Assembly: GCA_949289265.1 (NCBI GenBank)
Contig: CASENE010000006.1
Span: forward strand, 1 to 38,841
Origin: an uncultured Bacteroides sp.
GTDB taxonomy: Bacteria > Bacteroidota > Bacteroidia > Bacteroidales > Bacteroidaceae
Length of the DNA: 38,841 nucleotides
Direction of reading: 5' to 3'
Shown here: positions 16,148-25,843 of the stretch, piece after piece
Layout: each line of letters begins with the position of its first letter
Numbering within the stretch: the stretch's first letter is position 1
The notes under the pieces: generated by a model
The model's input: the letters and a program-made list of their open reading frames with translations, nothing else
The model's database searches: none
What the model was told of the DNA's origin: nothing
Made by a program: the position numbers and the translations under genes

Positions 16148-17140
16148 TTATTCGGCACGCAGCGTGTAACGCTTGAAGTCGAGCACCGTCAAATCCTTGT
16201 CCTGAGACTTCAGATAGTCGGCAATCGTCATCTTGGCATCCTGGATGTACTCCTGGTTCAGCAGGCAGTTCTCTTTGTAGAACTTGGCCATGCGGCCTTT
16301 GGCGATGTTCTCGATCATCTGAGCAGGCAGGTTGGCAGCTTTCTCGGCAGCCACCTTCTCCTTCAGCTCGCGGATTTCCTGAGCCTGAGCCTCGGTGATG
16401 TTGCCCTTCATGATGCCCTCGTTCAGGTGCTCTTCGTTCTCGGCAATGTAAAGGTTGAAACCGGCTTTCTTCAGAGCGGCCTCCACAGCCTTCTGCACCT
16501 GCTCTACCTTGGTCTTCTCAACGGCCACCTGCAGCTCGTTGTTCTTCACTTCTTCGGGAACGCCAGCCTCGTTGACAGCAATGGGGTTCATGGCAGCCAC
16601 CTGCATAGCCACTTCTTTGCCCACTTGCGGGTCAGCCTCCTTGTTCAGCACTACCATCGTGCAGAGGAAATTCTTGTTCTGGTGGTTATACGTAGCAATG
16701 CTCGGTCCTTCCACGGTCTGGTAGCCGTCCAGTTCCATCTTCTCGCCCGTGATGCCGCTGCGGTCAGTCACAGCCTCAGCCACGGTCATGTCGCCCAGCT
16801 TCAGTGCCTTCACCTCGTCCAGCGTCTTGCACTTGTTGGCCACGGCAGCGTCCAGGATTTCCTGAGCCAGCTTCACGAAATCAGCGTTCTGAGCCACGAA
16901 GTCGGTTTCGCACTTCAAGGCAATCATGGCGCCGAAGCCGTCTACAGCCTTCACCAACACACAGCCCTCGGATGCTTCACGATCCGAACGCTTGGCGGCT
17001 ACAGCCTGTCCCTTTTCACGGATAATCTTAATAGCCTGATCAAAGTCGCCCTCGGCCTGAGTCAAAGCGTTTTTGCAATCCATCATACCAGCACCCGTCA
17101 TCTTGCGGAGCTTGGTTATATCAGCCATTGTTACAGCCAT
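16148..17140 (-). CDS. tsf: translation elongation factor Ts
   Basis: EF-Ts exchanges GDP for GTP on EF-Tu. The 330-residue product starts MAVTMADITKLRKMTGAGMM; the UBA-like N-terminal domain ends near residue 55 with the signature VAAKRSDREASEG. Core-domain landmarks are CETDFVAQNADFVKLAQEI, the EF-Tu-contacting region, and the later C-terminal IAEN..LNEG and QEYIQDAKMTIADYLK segments. Length fits Bacteroidetes members. It is last of four genes rplM-rpsI-rpsB-tsf, 156 nt after rpsB. Confidence 0.97.
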   Translation of the reverse strand: MAVTMADITKLRKMTGAGMMDCKNALTQAEGDFDQAIKIIREKGQAVAAKRSDREASEGCVLVKAVDGFGAMIALKCETDFVAQNADFVKLAQEILDAAVANKCKTLDEVKALKLGDMTVAEAVTDRSGITGEKMELDGYQTVEGPSIATYNHQNKNFLCTMVVLNKEADPQVGKEVAMQVAAMNPIAVNEAGVPEEVKNNELQVAVEKTKVEQVQKAVEAALKKAGFNLYIAENEEHLNEGIMKGNITEAQAQEIRELKEKVAAEKAANLPAQMIENIAKGRMAKFYKENCLLNQEYIQDAKMTIADYLKSQDKDLTVLDFKRYTLRAE

Positions 17141-17171
17141 ACTTGTTGTTGAATTAAAGGATTAATGAAAA

Positions 17172-17282
17172 TAGAAATAGTTGGCAGCAAGCAGCATGAG
17201 TAGTGAGTAGAAGATGCGGCCTGCGCCCCCGACGGAGGGCAGACGTTCCTACCTGGCTACTGACTACTGGCTACCAACTACT
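17172..17282. repeat. imperfect inverted repeat between rpsB and tsf
   Basis: The stretch TAGTTGGCAGCAAGCAGC...GTAGTGAGTAG (from about 17179) and its partner CTACTGACTACTGGCTACCA...ACTACTT (to 17282) are imperfect reverse complements over about 25-30 nt. They enclose a GC-rich loop. Either arm is itself built from repeated AGTAG/CTACT words. It may fold in the mRNA between the two genes. Confidence 0.55.
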
Positions 17283-17296
17283 TCAGTTATCTATGA

Positions 17297-18133
17297 TTAA
17301 GCTTCTTCGTCTTCCTGGATGAAAGCGGCAGCCTTCGAAGCGTTGATGGCTTCTTCGTCGGACTTATCCAAGCGAGCCTTGGAAACGCGCTTGCGGCCCT
17401 TGTTGGCAGCGCCTTCGCCGGCAGCTTCCATGTCTACCTTCTCGGCCTTGCGCTCTTCCAGACCTTCCTGCATGGCGGCGCAGCAAGCGTCCAGAATCAC
17501 TTCTACAGACTTCGTAGCGTCGTCGTTAGCCGGGATGACGAAATCCACGTTCGTCGGGTCGGAATTGGTATCCACGATGCCGAACACGGGAATGCCCAGA
17601 CGGTTGGCCTCACGCACGGCGATGTTCTCCTTCAGCACGTCCACGACAAACAAGGCAGACGGCAGGCGGGTCAAGTCGGCAATGGAACCGAGGTTTTTGT
17701 CCAGCTTGGCACGCTGACGGGAAATCTGCAGGATTTCGCGCTTCGACAGGTTGGAGTACGTACCATCGGCCATCAGTTTGTCAATGGTAGCCATCTTCTT
17801 GACAGCCTTGCGGATGGTGGGGAAGTTGGTCAGCATGCCGCCCGGCCAGCGCTCGATTACATAAGGCATGTTTACAGAGGCAGCCTTGTCAGCCACCACC
17901 TGCTTGGCTTGTTTCTTAGTAGCAACAAACAGGACTTTCTTTCCTGATTTAGCGATTTGCTTCAAAGCTTCAGCAGCTTCGTCTATTTTGGCAACCGTCT
18001 TGTTGAGGTCAATGATGTGGATGCCGTTGCGCTCCATGAAGATATAGGGAGCCATGGCGGGGTTCCATTTTCTCTTCAGATGGCCGAAGTGGCAACCTGC
18101 TTCCAACAATGTATCGAAATTTGTTCTTGACAT
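17297..18133 (-). CDS. rpsB: 30S ribosomal protein S2
   Basis: S2 is a small-subunit protein that helps hold S1 and the 30S head. The 278-residue product shows the family segments LLEAGCHFGHLKRKWNPAMA (about 10-29), YIFMERNGIHIIDLNKT, VLFVATKKQAKQVV, RWPGGMLTNFPTIR, and LPSALFVVDVLKENIAVREA followed by RLGIPVFGIVDTNSDPT. The C-terminus has an acidic/basic tail (AAGEGAANKGRKRVSKARLD and onward) longer than in E. coli, common in Bacteroidetes. It follows rpsI by 205 nt. Confidence 0.98.
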   Translation of the reverse strand: MSRTNFDTLLEAGCHFGHLKRKWNPAMAPYIFMERNGIHIIDLNKTVAKIDEAAEALKQIAKSGKKVLFVATKKQAKQVVADKAASVNMPYVIERWPGGMLTNFPTIRKAVKKMATIDKLMADGTYSNLSKREILQISRQRAKLDKNLGSIADLTRLPSALFVVDVLKENIAVREANRLGIPVFGIVDTNSDPTNVDFVIPANDDATKSVEVILDACCAAMQEGLEERKAEKVDMEAAGEGAANKGRKRVSKARLDKSDEEAINASKAAAFIQEDEEA

Positions 18134-18239
18134 AGTCTTTGTTTCTTTTTATTCGTTTACTTTCTTTTTTGTTTTCTTCTAAACCAACCGCCGGGTAGCC
18201 TTCCGCCTTGCGGGGAAAAAGAGTCCCGGTAGTTTAGAT

Positions 18240-18345
18240 ACTAAACGCTGTTCAGTTGACGGAGTTATCAGTTGACTTGCCAACAAGGAAAACCTCGTTA
18301 ACTTGTTAACCTGTCCACTTGTTAACTTAAGTAACTGATTAACGT
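18240..18345. repeat. GTTAACTTG-type repeat between rpsI and rpsB
   Basis: The stretch holds repeated words GTTGACTTG, GTTAACTTG, GTTAACCTG, CCACTTG and GTTAACTT, with irregular spacing, in an otherwise low-complexity AT-rich spacer. A small hairpin, GTTTAG ATA CTAAAC, lies at its start. Related words in the opposite sense (ACAAGG, GTTAAC) occur at 21165-21320. Confidence 0.55.
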
Positions 18346-18725
18346 TTACTGAACTGGAATCTGCGGCGTGCTTTGGGACGGCCCGGCTTCTTACGCTCAA
18401 CGGCGCGCGGGTCGCGGGTCATGAAGCCTTCAGCGCGCAGAGCGGGCTTGTCTTCCGGATTGATTTTCACCAGGGCGCGGGCGATGGCCAAGCGCAGGGC
18501 CTGCGACTGTCCCGTGAAACCGCCACCGCACAGGTTTACCTTGATGTCGTATTTCTCGGCAACGCCCAGTTTGTTCAGCGGCTGCTTCACTACATACTGG
18601 AGGATGCTCGAGGGAAAGTATTCTGCCAAATCTCTTTTGTTTATCGTAATCTTGCCAGTACCTTCGCTTACGAAGACACGTGCAATGGCACGTTTACGTC
18701 TGCCTAATGCATTTACTACTTCCAT
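18339..18725 (-). CDS. rpsI: 30S ribosomal protein S9
   Basis: S9 sits in the 30S head; its C-terminal tail reaches the P-site tRNA. The 128-residue product starts MEVVNALGRRKRAIARVFVS. It has the signature GGGFTGQSQALRLAIARAL (about 68-86) and ends KARRRFQFSKR with the functional Lys-Arg terminus. It follows rplM by only 6 nt, the universal L13-S9 pair. The length is normal. Confidence 0.98.
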   Translation of the reverse strand: MEVVNALGRRKRAIARVFVSEGTGKITINKRDLAEYFPSSILQYVVKQPLNKLGVAEKYDIKVNLCGGGFTGQSQALRLAIARALVKINPEDKPALRAEGFMTRDPRAVERKKPGRPKARRRFQFSKR

Positions 18726-18731
18726 TATCTA

Positions 18732-19193
18732 TCAATTAAGAGCGTTAATATCAATCATTTTGGGATTTTGAGCCTCGTGCTTGTGCTCGCTGCCGGCATA
18801 CACGTACATGTTGCCCAGCAACTTGGCGCCCAGCTTGTTCTTGGGCAGCATACCCTTTACCACTTTTCTCAGCAACTTGTCTTCGCCGTTGGGCTTAGCC
18901 ATCAGGCGGGCGGGCGTCATCTCGCGCTGGCCACCGGGATAACCCGTGTAGGACAGGTAAACGCGGTCCGTCCACTTCTTGCCTGTCAGTTTCACCTTGT
19001 CGGCATTGATAATGATGACATTATCGCCGCAATCCACGTGAGGAGTGAAGTTGGGTTTGTACTTGCCCCTCAACAACTTTGCAACTTTCGCTGCCAAACG
19101 GCCCAGCACCTGGTCCGTAGCGTCCACGATGACCCATTCTTTCGTCACCGTAGCCTTGTTTGCAGAAATGGTCTTGTAACTTAAAGTATCCAC
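18732..19193 (-). CDS. rplM: 50S ribosomal protein L13
   Basis: L13 is an early-assembly large-subunit protein. The 153-residue product starts MDTLSYKTISANKATVTKEW and has WVIVDATDQVLGRLAAKVAK, the GDNVIIINADKVKLTGKKW segment, and the GMLPKNKLGAKLLGNMYVYA signature near residues 115-134. It is first in the rplM-rpsI-rpsB-tsf operon, behind a full promoter at 19314-19344 and a structured leader of about 114 nt. L13 represses its own operon in E. coli; the leader here could serve a similar purpose (inference). Confidence 0.98.
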   Translation of the reverse strand: MDTLSYKTISANKATVTKEWVIVDATDQVLGRLAAKVAKLLRGKYKPNFTPHVDCGDNVIIINADKVKLTGKKWTDRVYLSYTGYPGGQREMTPARLMAKPNGEDKLLRKVVKGMLPKNKLGAKLLGNMYVYAGSEHKHEAQNPKMIDINALN

Positions 19194-19234
19194 TCTTTGA
19201 AATGTTTTAAATTGTTACTACTAATTTATCACCG

Positions 19235-19263
19235 CCAGCCAGCAGGCTGGACAAACTCCTGCT
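19235..19263 (-). promoter_or_regulatory. alternative hairpins in the rplM leader
   Basis: On the minus-strand transcript AGCAGG (19258-19263) can pair with CCTGCT (19241-19246). Alternatively CCAGCC (19245-19250) can pair with GGCTGG (19235-19240). The two stems share bases and exclude each other. This layout suits an autoregulatory or attenuating leader, but both stems are short and no U tract follows. Confidence 0.4.
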
Positions 19264-19313
19264 AACTAACTATGAATTAATCGCTTATCTTCTATTTGAT
19301 AATAATCGGCTTG

Positions 19314-19344
19314 CAAAGGTACTGATTTTCTTACAAATGGCAAA
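19314..19344 (-). promoter_or_regulatory. promoter of the ribosomal protein operon
   Basis: The -7 element TACCTTTG (19314-19321) and the -33 element TTTG (19341-19344) have an exact 19-bp spacer. It is the best consensus match in the window. Transcription would begin near 19307. Confidence 0.8.
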
Positions 19345-19480
19345 TGTTTTCTGTTTTTTTTTGCCCGCGCCGGGCAGTCCTGTCCCGCCGTCGGCAGCCC
19401 CATCCGGCAAAGCCGGCGCGTGGAGCGGAAAAATCTCCCAGCCGCGGCAAAAAACGGGCTATCTACGGCAAAAACTGTAA

Positions 19481-19564
19481 ATCCAGCCTAGATTTACATA
19501 AATCCAGCTTAGATTTACATAAATCCAGCCTAGATTTATATACATCCAGCCTGGATTTACAGTT
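19481..19564. repeat. 21-bp palindromic tandem repeat
   Basis: Four units begin at 19481, 19502, 19523 and 19544, exactly 21 bp apart, with the core ATCCAGCCTAGATTTA. Each junction plus unit forms a palindrome TAAATC..GATTTA around the loop CAGCCTA, CAGCTTA or CAGCCTG. Because 21 is divisible by three, the array is open in several frames and yields 7-residue peptide repeats, which I treat as accidental. The flanking parts of 19345-19673 show no gene. Confidence 0.88.
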
Positions 19565-19673
19565 TTTCTACCGCCTTGGCAACTTTTTCCAAGGTCTCTG
19601 CCGGTTTGAAGCGAAGGAGACGGGAGAATCTGTCCTGCACGCCCCGGACTCGCGCGCAGCCTCCACAAAAAAC

Positions 19674-19711
19674 GGGCGCGGGGAATGCCTGTTCCGGCAT
19701 TCTCCGCGCCC
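19674..19711 (-). terminator. terminator of asnS
   Basis: A 16-position stem, GGGCGCGGGGAATGCC against GGCATTCTCCGCGCCC with one G-T pair, encloses a TGTTCC loop. On the minus strand it is followed by CGTTTTTTGTGG, a classical U tract, 23 nt after the asnS stop codon. Confidence 0.85.
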
Positions 19712-19733
19712 TTGCTCCGAGAATAATAATTGG

Positions 19734-21137
19734 TCAGAAATCGGCGTTACGCGGCGTGCGGGGGAAAGGAATCACGTCGCGGATATTGGCCATGCCGGTC
19801 ACGAAGAGCAGCAGCCGCTCGAAGCCCAGGCCGAAGCCGGCGTGCGGGCACGTGCCATACTTGCGCGTATCCAAATACCACCACATGTCCTTCATCGGGA
19901 TATGCAACTCCTGGATGCGTGCCATCAACTTGTCGTAGCTTTCCTCGCGGACGCTGCCGCCGATGATTTCGCCGATCTGGGGAAAGAGGACGTCGGTGCC
20001 CTGCACGGTCTTGCCATCCTCGTTCTGCTTCATATAGAAGGCCTTGATTTCCTTCGGATAGTCTATCATGATAACCGGCTTGCGGAAGTGCTCTTCCACC
20101 AGGTAGCGCTCGTGCTCGCTGGCCAGGTCGCAGCCCCAGTAGACGGGAAACTCGAACTTATGGCCCTTCGCCACGGCGTCTTCCAGTATCCGGATGCCCT
20201 CGGTGTAAGGCAGGCGCACGAACTCAGTGTTCACCACGCCCTGCAGGCGTTCTATCAGGCCCTTGTCCACCATCTTGTTGAGGAACAGCAAGTCGTCCTG
20301 GCAGTTGTCCAACGCCCATTTCACGCAATACTTGATAAATTCCTCCTCCAGGTCCATCAGCTCGTGCAGGTCGGCAAAGGCCACCTCGGGCTCAATCATC
20401 CAGAACTCGGCCAAGTGGCGCGGCGTGTTGGAATTTTCGGCGCGGAAGGTCGGGCCGAAGGTATAAATAGCCCCCAGCGCCGTGGCTGCCAACTCGCCTT
20501 CCAGCTGTCCCGACACGGTCAGGCTGGCCTGCTTGCCAAAGAAATCGTCGTCGTAGATGATGGAGCCGTTCTCGTCTTTCTTCAGGTCGTAGAGGTTCAT
20601 CGTCGTCACCTGGAACATCTGTCCGGCTCCCTCGCAGTCCGAGGCCGTGATGATGGGCGTGTGGAAATAGAAGAATCCCTTTTCGTGGAAGAACTTGTGG
20701 ATGGCAATGGCCATGTTGTGACGGATGCGGAACACGGCGCCAAACGTATTGGTGCGCGGACGCAAGTGGGCCACTTCGCGCAGGAACTCCATCGAGTGCC
20801 CCTTCTTCTGCAGGGGATAGGTGTTGTCGCAGGCGCCCAACAGTTCAATCTCGCGGGCTTGTATTTCTACCTTCTGTCCGGAACCGACCGATTCGGTCAG
20901 CACGCCGTTCACGCTCAGGCAGGCTCCCGTGGTGATGTCCTTCAGCAGGGCCTCGTCAAAGTTGGCCACGTCTACCACAATCTGCACATTGTTGATGGTG
21001 GAACCGTCGTTCAAGGCAATGAAGCTGACCTGCTTGCTGCCCCGGCGGGTACGCACCCAACCTTTCACATTGACCATCGCCCCGAAGTCATCGCGCTTCA
21101 GGAGCTCAATCACTTTCGTTCTATTTATCTTTTCCAT
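19734..21137 (-). CDS. asnS: asparaginyl-tRNA synthetase
   Basis: This class II synthetase charges tRNA-Asn. The 467-residue product has an N-terminal OB anticodon-binding domain ([20 protein letters not shown], about 25-44). The catalytic domain follows: motif 2 [20 protein letters not shown] (about 233-252) and motif 3 [16 protein letters not shown] (about 437-452). The late [11 protein letters not shown] ending is typical of AsnRS. It is encoded behind an RsuA-family pseudouridine synthase and purB and ends at a strong terminator. Confidence 0.97.
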   Translation of the reverse strand: MEKINRTKVIELLKRDDFGAMVNVKGWVRTRRGSKQVSFIALNDGSTINNVQIVVDVANFDEALLKDITTGACLSVNGVLTESVGSGQKVEIQAREIELLGACDNTYPLQKKGHSMEFLREVAHLRPRTNTFGAVFRIRHNMAIAIHKFFHEKGFFYFHTPIITASDCEGAGQMFQVTTMNLYDLKKDENGSIIYDDDFFGKQASLTVSGQLEGELAATALGAIYTFGPTFRAENSNTPRHLAEFWMIEPEVAFADLHELMDLEEEFIKYCVKWALDNCQDDLLFLNKMVDKGLIERLQGVVNTEFVRLPYTEGIRILEDAVAKGHKFEFPVYWGCDLASEHERYLVEEHFRKPVIMIDYPKEIKAFYMKQNEDGKTVQGTDVLFPQIGEIIGGSVREESYDKLMARIQELHIPMKDMWWYLDTRKYGTCPHAGFGLGFERLLLFVTGMANIRDVIPFPRTPRNADF

Positions 21138-21164
21138 TTTGTCTATACATTATATATTATAGTG

Positions 21165-21320
21165 ACGAGTTAACCAGTTAACGAGTCTACAAGGAGCAGA
21201 GCCCATTTGTGTGCCAGTCAACAAGGGGACAAGGAACGAGGCTACAAGGAACGTAAAAGCTCTGCCTTGCCAGCCAAAAGCCTTGCCAACTTTGTCAACT
21301 AAGAAATAACTCGCCAGCTA
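21165..21320. repeat. ACAAGG/GTTAAC word repeat upstream of asnS
   Basis: The 190-bp gap between the pseudouridine synthase and asnS holds irregular copies of GTTAAC, CTACAAGGA, GTCAACAAGG, GACAAGGAAC and GCTACAAGGAACG. The words resemble those at 18240-18345 read on the other strand. No gene is seen. Confidence 0.5.
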
Positions 21321-21327
21321 AAGAAGA

Positions 21328-22779
<1,452 letters not shown>

Positions 22780-22956
22780 TGTCTTATATTCCTGATAAAA
22801 TTAAACCATTGGCCTCACGGCCTTGCTATTGAATACTGTTATTAGTTAGTGTTTAGTCCTTTCGTTCTTGGGTGAACAGGCGACGCCGACGGCTTGCGCC
22901 GGAACGCATGCCGCATCGGCCCCTGCTTTCATCAAAATACACTCCCTTCCGGGGCT

Positions 22957-24303
22957 TTACATGCCCGTATAGTTATGCGGCGTGATGGCGCGCAATTCCT
23001 TCTTCACCTCCTCGCCGACGTTCAGTCCTTCGATAAACTCCTTGATAGAAGCCTCGGTAATAGCCTGATTGGTGCGCGTCAGGGCCTTCAATGCTTCATA
23101 GGGGTGCGGATAGCCCTCGCGGCGCAGGATGGTCTGGATAGCCTCGGCCACCACGCTCCAGCAGTTGTCCAGATCGTGATAAATGGCCGTCTCGTTCAGC
23201 AACAACTTGCGCAAGCCCTTCAGCGAACTCTGAATGGCAATGATGATATGGCCGAAAGGCACTCCCACGTTGCGCAACACCGTCGAATCCGTCAAGTCGC
23301 GCTGCAGACGAGACACGGGCAACTTCACAGCCAGATGATTCAGCAACGCATTGGCCACGCCCAGATTGCCCTCTGCATTCTCAAAGTCGATGGGATTCAC
23401 CTTGTGCGGCATAGCGCTCGAGCCTACCTCGCCCGCTTTAATTTTCTGCTTGAAATACTCCATCGAAATATATTGCCAGAAATCCCGGTTCATATCAATC
23501 ATGACGGTATTGATGCGCTTCAAGGCATCGAACACAGCCGACAGATTGTCGTAGTTGGAAATCTGCGTGGTATATTCTTCCCGCTCCAGGCCCAAATTCT
23601 CGGCCACGAATTTATTGCCGAACACCTTCCAGTCATACGACGGATAGGCCACATGATGGGCGTTGTAATTACCTGTCGCACCGCCGAATTTAGCCGTCAA
23701 CGGACAAGCCTTCAAGGCCGCCAGCTGACGCTTCAGGCGATAAGAGAACACATAAATCTCCTTACCCAGGCGCGTCGGCGAAGCCGGCTGCCCGTGCGTC
23801 TTGGCCAACATCGGGATGTCGGCCCACTCCGTGGCATACGTATCCAGCTGAGCAATCAGCTCTTCCAACTGCGGGTAATACACCTGCTCCAGCGCCTCCT
23901 TCACCGACAGAGGCACCGAAGTATTGTTGATGTCCTGCGAAGTCAGGCCGAAGTGGATGAACTCCTTATACGGCTCCATCCCGCCCATCTTGTCAAACTG
24001 TTCTTTCAGGAAATACTCCACGGCCTTCACATCGTGGTTCGTCACACTCTCTATCTCCTTGATACGGGCCGCATCCGCTTCCGAGAAATCACGATAAATG
24101 TTTCTCAGCGTCTCGAACACGCCCTTGTCCACCGTTTCCAGCTGCGGCAAAGGCAGTTCGCACAAAGCGATGAAGTACTCCACTTCCACGCGCACCCTGT
24201 ATCTCATCAGTGCAAATTCAGAAAAATAGGCAGCCAAGACATCCGTCTTACCCCTATACCGACCGTCAATCGGGGAGATTGCGGTTAATACATCCAGTTC
24301 CAT
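22957..24303 (-). CDS. purB: adenylosuccinate lyase PurB
   Basis: PurB cleaves SAICAR and adenylosuccinate, releasing fumarate, in purine synthesis. The 448-residue product begins MELDVLTAISPIDGRYRGKT. It has the fumarase-superfamily signature SSAMPHKVNPIDFENAEGN (about 293-311). Earlier conserved pieces are KTHGQPASPTRLGKE, with an active-site His, and FIHFGLTSQDINNT. The length fits the E. coli-type enzyme. It is first in a purB-pseudouridine synthase-asnS group and has a -7 promoter element 33 nt upstream. Confidence 0.97.
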   Translation of the reverse strand: MELDVLTAISPIDGRYRGKTDVLAAYFSEFALMRYRVRVEVEYFIALCELPLPQLETVDKGVFETLRNIYRDFSEADAARIKEIESVTNHDVKAVEYFLKEQFDKMGGMEPYKEFIHFGLTSQDINNTSVPLSVKEALEQVYYPQLEELIAQLDTYATEWADIPMLAKTHGQPASPTRLGKEIYVFSYRLKRQLAALKACPLTAKFGGATGNYNAHHVAYPSYDWKVFGNKFVAENLGLEREEYTTQISNYDNLSAVFDALKRINTVMIDMNRDFWQYISMEYFKQKIKAGEVGSSAMPHKVNPIDFENAEGNLGVANALLNHLAVKLPVSRLQRDLTDSTVLRNVGVPFGHIIIAIQSSLKGLRKLLLNETAIYHDLDNCWSVVAEAIQTILRREGYPHPYEALKALTRTNQAITEASIKEFIEGLNVGEEVKKELRAITPHNYTGM

Positions 24304-24335
24304 ACGTCGTATTTATGATGATAATTATCAGGCCG

Positions 24336-24343
24336 CAAAATTA
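24336..24343 (-). promoter_or_regulatory. -7 promoter element of purB
   Basis: TAATTTTG on the minus strand fits TAnnTTTG and lies 33 nt before the start codon. A clear -33 TTTG is not seen. Confidence 0.5.
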
Positions 24344-24420
24344 CGTTTTTTTCCCGAGCAACAGATAAAGTTTGTGTTTAAAAATAATAATGCGCCCAGC
24401 CCCACCCGCCATAACCAAAC

Positions 24421-24469
24421 AAAACAGCCGCACCGGGAACCGTGATGGGGTTCCCGGTGCGGCTGTTTT
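24421..24469. terminator. strong symmetric terminator at the 3' end of the polysaccharide locus
   Basis: AAAACAGCCGCACCGGGAAC plus C pairs fully with its complement ending GTGCGGCTGTTTT, a 21-bp stem with a 7-nt loop. Both strands end in a T run, so it is bidirectional. It lies 37 nt after the last polysaccharide gene. Confidence 0.85.
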
Positions 24470-24505
24470 GAGCAATTGCTATCCGAGGATAAGGTTTACC
24501 GCATT

Positions 24506-25747
24506 TTATGCAAGACAAGCCCTTATCTGCTCCACAATGTAAGCCACATCATCGTCTGTTACACACGGCCCACTGGGCAAACACAACCCACGTTTGAATA
24601 AAGCCTCGCTCACGCCATTCACATAACACGGACAACTTTTAAACACCGGCTGCAAATGCATCGGCTTCCATAACGGACGCGACTCAATGCCAACCACATC
24701 CAGTGCCATACGCATAGCCTCCACATTCACGTTGGGCTCACAGGCCGTATGCGCCGACGTAGCCTGATGCGTCACTCCGGCCGCGCCCCCCACTGCACCA
24801 CGTACCACTTGCTCATACGCATGCTCTTCCCCCTTCACGTGCAAATCCTCGTTCAGCAATATCGTGTTCAGCCAATAGTTACTGTCTTGTCGGGAAGTAG
24901 GATTCTCATGCAACTCTATTCCCTCCACGTCAGCCAACAGCTCTTTATACAACCGGCACACATGTTTGTGATGCGCAATGTGTTCATCAATCACCGTCAT
25001 CTGTCCACGCCCAATGCCAGCACAAATGTTGCTCAACCGATAATTATAACCTATTTCCTCATGCTGGTAATACGGATATGATTCACGTGCCTGCGTGGCA
25101 TAAAACATAATCTTCTGTTTAGCCTCATCATCGGGACAAATCAGAGCGCCGCCTCCCGATGTTGTTATCATCTTATTGCCATTGAACGACAACACGCCAT
25201 ACCGGCCAAACGTGCCGCACACCTTCCCATCATATCGGCTGCCTAATCCTTCCGCCGCATCCTCTATCACCGGGATGCCGTATTTGGCAGCCACCCGCAT
25301 GATTTCCTCTATCCGGGCCGGCATGCCATACAAATATACCGGGATGATAGCCTTCGGCTTCTTGCCCGTCACTTTTATACGATCCACGATGGCCTTTTCC
25401 AGCAACTCCGGATCCATGTTCCACGACTCCGCTTCCGAGTCCACAAACACCGGCGTAGCCCCCAGATAAGTCACCGGATTCGACGAAGCACAAAACGTAA
25501 AGCTCTGCACAATCACCTCATCACCGGCCTTCACACCGCAGGCAATCAACGCCAGATGCACTGCCGCCGTACCCGACGACAATGCCACCACCTTCTTGTC
25601 CTGCCCAACAAAACGCTCCAAATCCGCCTCAAAGGCATTCACATTCGGCCCCAAAGGCACCACCCAATTCGTGTCAAAAGCCTCTTGGATATACTTCTGC
25701 TCCTGCCCGCTCATGTGAGCGAGACAGAGATAAATTCGTTTGCTCAT
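24506..25747 (-). CDS. PglE/WcfR-like nucleotide-sugar aminotransferase (DegT family)
   Basis: This 413-residue PLP-dependent aminotransferase transfers an amino group to a 4-keto-6-deoxy nucleotide sugar. It resembles Campylobacter PglE by memory of that sequence: HMSGQEQKYIQEAF near the start, ARESYPYYQHEEIGYNYRLS, and ESRPLWKPMHLQPVFK. The PLP lysine is in SFNGNKMITTSGGG (about K192), and SSGTAAVHLAL and EDAAEGLGS hold cofactor contacts. In B. fragilis PSA the related WcfR makes AATGal, giving the polymer a free amine, with its phosphoglycosyl transferase WcfS beside it. Here the transferase gene lies directly upstream. No 4,6-dehydratase is in the locus, so it must be supplied elsewhere. 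It is the last gene before the terminator. Confident on family, moderate on product. Confidence 0.88.
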   Translation of the reverse strand: MSKRIYLCLAHMSGQEQKYIQEAFDTNWVVPLGPNVNAFEADLERFVGQDKKVVALSSGTAAVHLALIACGVKAGDEVIVQSFTFCASSNPVTYLGATPVFVDSEAESWNMDPELLEKAIVDRIKVTGKKPKAIIPVYLYGMPARIEEIMRVAAKYGIPVIEDAAEGLGSRYDGKVCGTFGRYGVLSFNGNKMITTSGGGALICPDDEAKQKIMFYATQARESYPYYQHEEIGYNYRLSNICAGIGRGQMTVIDEHIAHHKHVCRLYKELLADVEGIELHENPTSRQDSNYWLNTILLNEDLHVKGEEHAYEQVVRGAVGGAAGVTHQATSAHTACEPNVNVEAMRMALDVVGIESRPLWKPMHLQPVFKSCPCYVNGVSEALFKRGLCLPSGPCVTDDDVAYIVEQIRACLA

Positions 25748-25843
25748 AAAGTATATGGATTAAAATAAAACCTTCATTATTCAAACACCAATAGCCAAAC
25801 TGTTTTTTCAGGAAAAACTTGGTAAGAGATTCATAATCTACGG

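Noticed and set aside
14631-16169. 512-codon plus-strand frame
   Set aside because: It is Arg/Pro/Gly/Ala-rich and overlaps the SUI1-like and barrel genes in another frame. The signal-peptide-bearing barrel frame is the coherent one.
19344-21173. 609-codon plus-strand frame with SSLDLHK repeats
   Set aside because: Its repeats come from the 21-bp DNA array, and the rest is antisense to asnS. The matching minus-strand frame at 19459-19668 (NLGWIYV repeats) is rejected likewise.
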